Positions 63,655-64,000 of a stretch of 64,000 bases of DNA are shown here, in pieces. Below the pieces are notes generated by a model. That model worked only from the letters and a program-made list of their open reading frames with translations, was not told where the DNA came from and did not search any database. Source of the DNA: Croceivirga lutea (lineage in GTDB: Bacteria; Bacteroidota; Bacteroidia; Flavobacteriales; Flavobacteriaceae); the NCBI RefSeq assembly GCF_014235875.1, contig NZ_JACJUK010000007.1, forward strand, positions 1 to 64,000. Direction: 5' to 3'. Both the position numbers and the translations under genes were made by a program. Numbering within the stretch: the first letter of the stretch is position 1; each line of letters opens with the position of its first letter.

Positions 63655-64000
63655 TGCAATTACCCCCAACCATAACCGCTATTTTTGAACGGGTACAAGA
63701 TTTTCGTAATAAAATAAAAAAGCGAAGAAAAGTCCTATATCGCCGTGCATGGCTATTGTGGCCGTTTAAGTTTATTTGGGTTAATGCATTAGTTATAAAA
63801 CGTATTTTAAACTATCCGTTTAAAGATTATAAAAAGCTTTCACCATTTTCAAGAGTAGTTGGCATAACATCGAGTATAATTTTGGGCTTATTTCTCTTTA
63901 TAGTTGTAAAAAAAACAACAAGTACAGACAAGGTAATTTACCAGAAAAAAACCTATAAAACGTTTGAATGCGAAGTGGTTTCCAACTCTGAGAAATTAAT
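63654..64000 (+). CDS. Partial membrane-anchored protein, cut by window end
   Basis: Starts at ATG 63654, overlapping the previous stop by 1 nt, and runs off the window after about 115 residues. It opens MQLPPTITAIFERVQDF with a strongly basic stretch (KIKKRRKVLYRRAW), then a TM-like segment VVGITSSIILGLFLFIVV (about 80-97) and a polar part. No family recognised. Coupling to the large membrane protein suggests a common complex or pathway. Confidence 0.7.
   Translation, partial: MQLPPTITAIFERVQDFRNKIKKRRKVLYRRAWLLWPFKFIWVNALVIKRILNYPFKDYKKLSPFSRVVGITSSIILGLFLFIVVKKTTSTDKVIYQKKTYKTFECEVVSNSEKL

Noticed and set aside
1-64000. Prophage, defence island, secondary-metabolite cluster or insertion sequence
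   Set aside because: No integrase, transposase, capsid, restriction, toxin-antitoxin or large synthase genes were seen; gene content is housekeeping and cell envelope.

Overview
The window is an ordinary chromosomal stretch of an AT-rich bacterium of the Bacteroidota, almost certainly a (probably marine) Flavobacteriaceae member. Evidence: PorP/SprF and two T9SS type B (gliding-motility-associated) C-terminal domains plus a third on the partial adhesin; a SecD-SecF fusion; DUF2911 and DUF6588-like proteins; promoters of the Bacteroidetes type (TAnnTTTG, sometimes with TTG about 19 bp upstream); a tmRNA tag GESNYALAA; and absence of Shine-Dalgarno sequences. Genus cannot be set from the sequence. 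No phage, insertion sequence, CRISPR array, defence island or biosynthetic cluster was seen.

Layout. 1-4.7 kb: 3' end of a giant repetitive type IX-secreted adhesin, then a PorP/SprF outer-membrane protein and an OmpA/PD40 protein, one operon. 4.8-9.4 kb: glyoxylate shunt (malate synthase aceB, isocitrate lyase aceA) divergent from a RamB/ScfR-like regulator, with a phased set of three repeats between them. 9.4-10.6 kb: gene-free stretch with ssrA (tmRNA, minus strand), degenerate duplications of its 3' end and a REP-like palindromic element. 10.6-18.7 kb: housekeeping genes (lysine/alanine dehydrogenase-like, PHP phosphodiesterase, kdsA, typA, polyphosphate glucokinase, ftsE). 19.0-26.6 kb: cell-envelope genes (TPR protein, beta-barrel protein, two OmpA paralogues). 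26.7-39.4 kb: amidohydrolase, DUF2911, asnB, gyrB, DUF6588-like protein, two lipoprotein paralogues, mdh, secDF. 39.6-43.4 kb: lipoprotein, sensor kinase, response regulator and beta-barrel protein, with the same dyad placed 65-66 nt before the first and last genes. 43.5-51.7 kb: a two-half ABC ATPase, DUF192, lgt, yidD, DUF779, aldehyde dehydrogenase with divergent AraC regulator, cysS, folE. 51.8-58.2 kb: two T9SS type B surface proteins, a FadL-like barrel and a tryptophan-rich lipoprotein. 58.3-64.0 kb: proS, two identical tRNA-Glu genes, rpsT, a 1030-residue membrane protein and a partial membrane gene.

How it fits together. Most of the accessory content is cell surface: T9SS cargo and its outer-membrane partner, OmpA-type peptidoglycan anchors, lipoproteins and beta-barrels. 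Two regulatory circuits stand out as testable from sequence alone: the glyoxylate-shunt regulator with its 18-bp phased repeats, and the two-component system whose presumed binding dyad sits in front of its own operon and of a nearby outer-membrane protein gene. Neither is proven; both rest on sequence symmetry and position.
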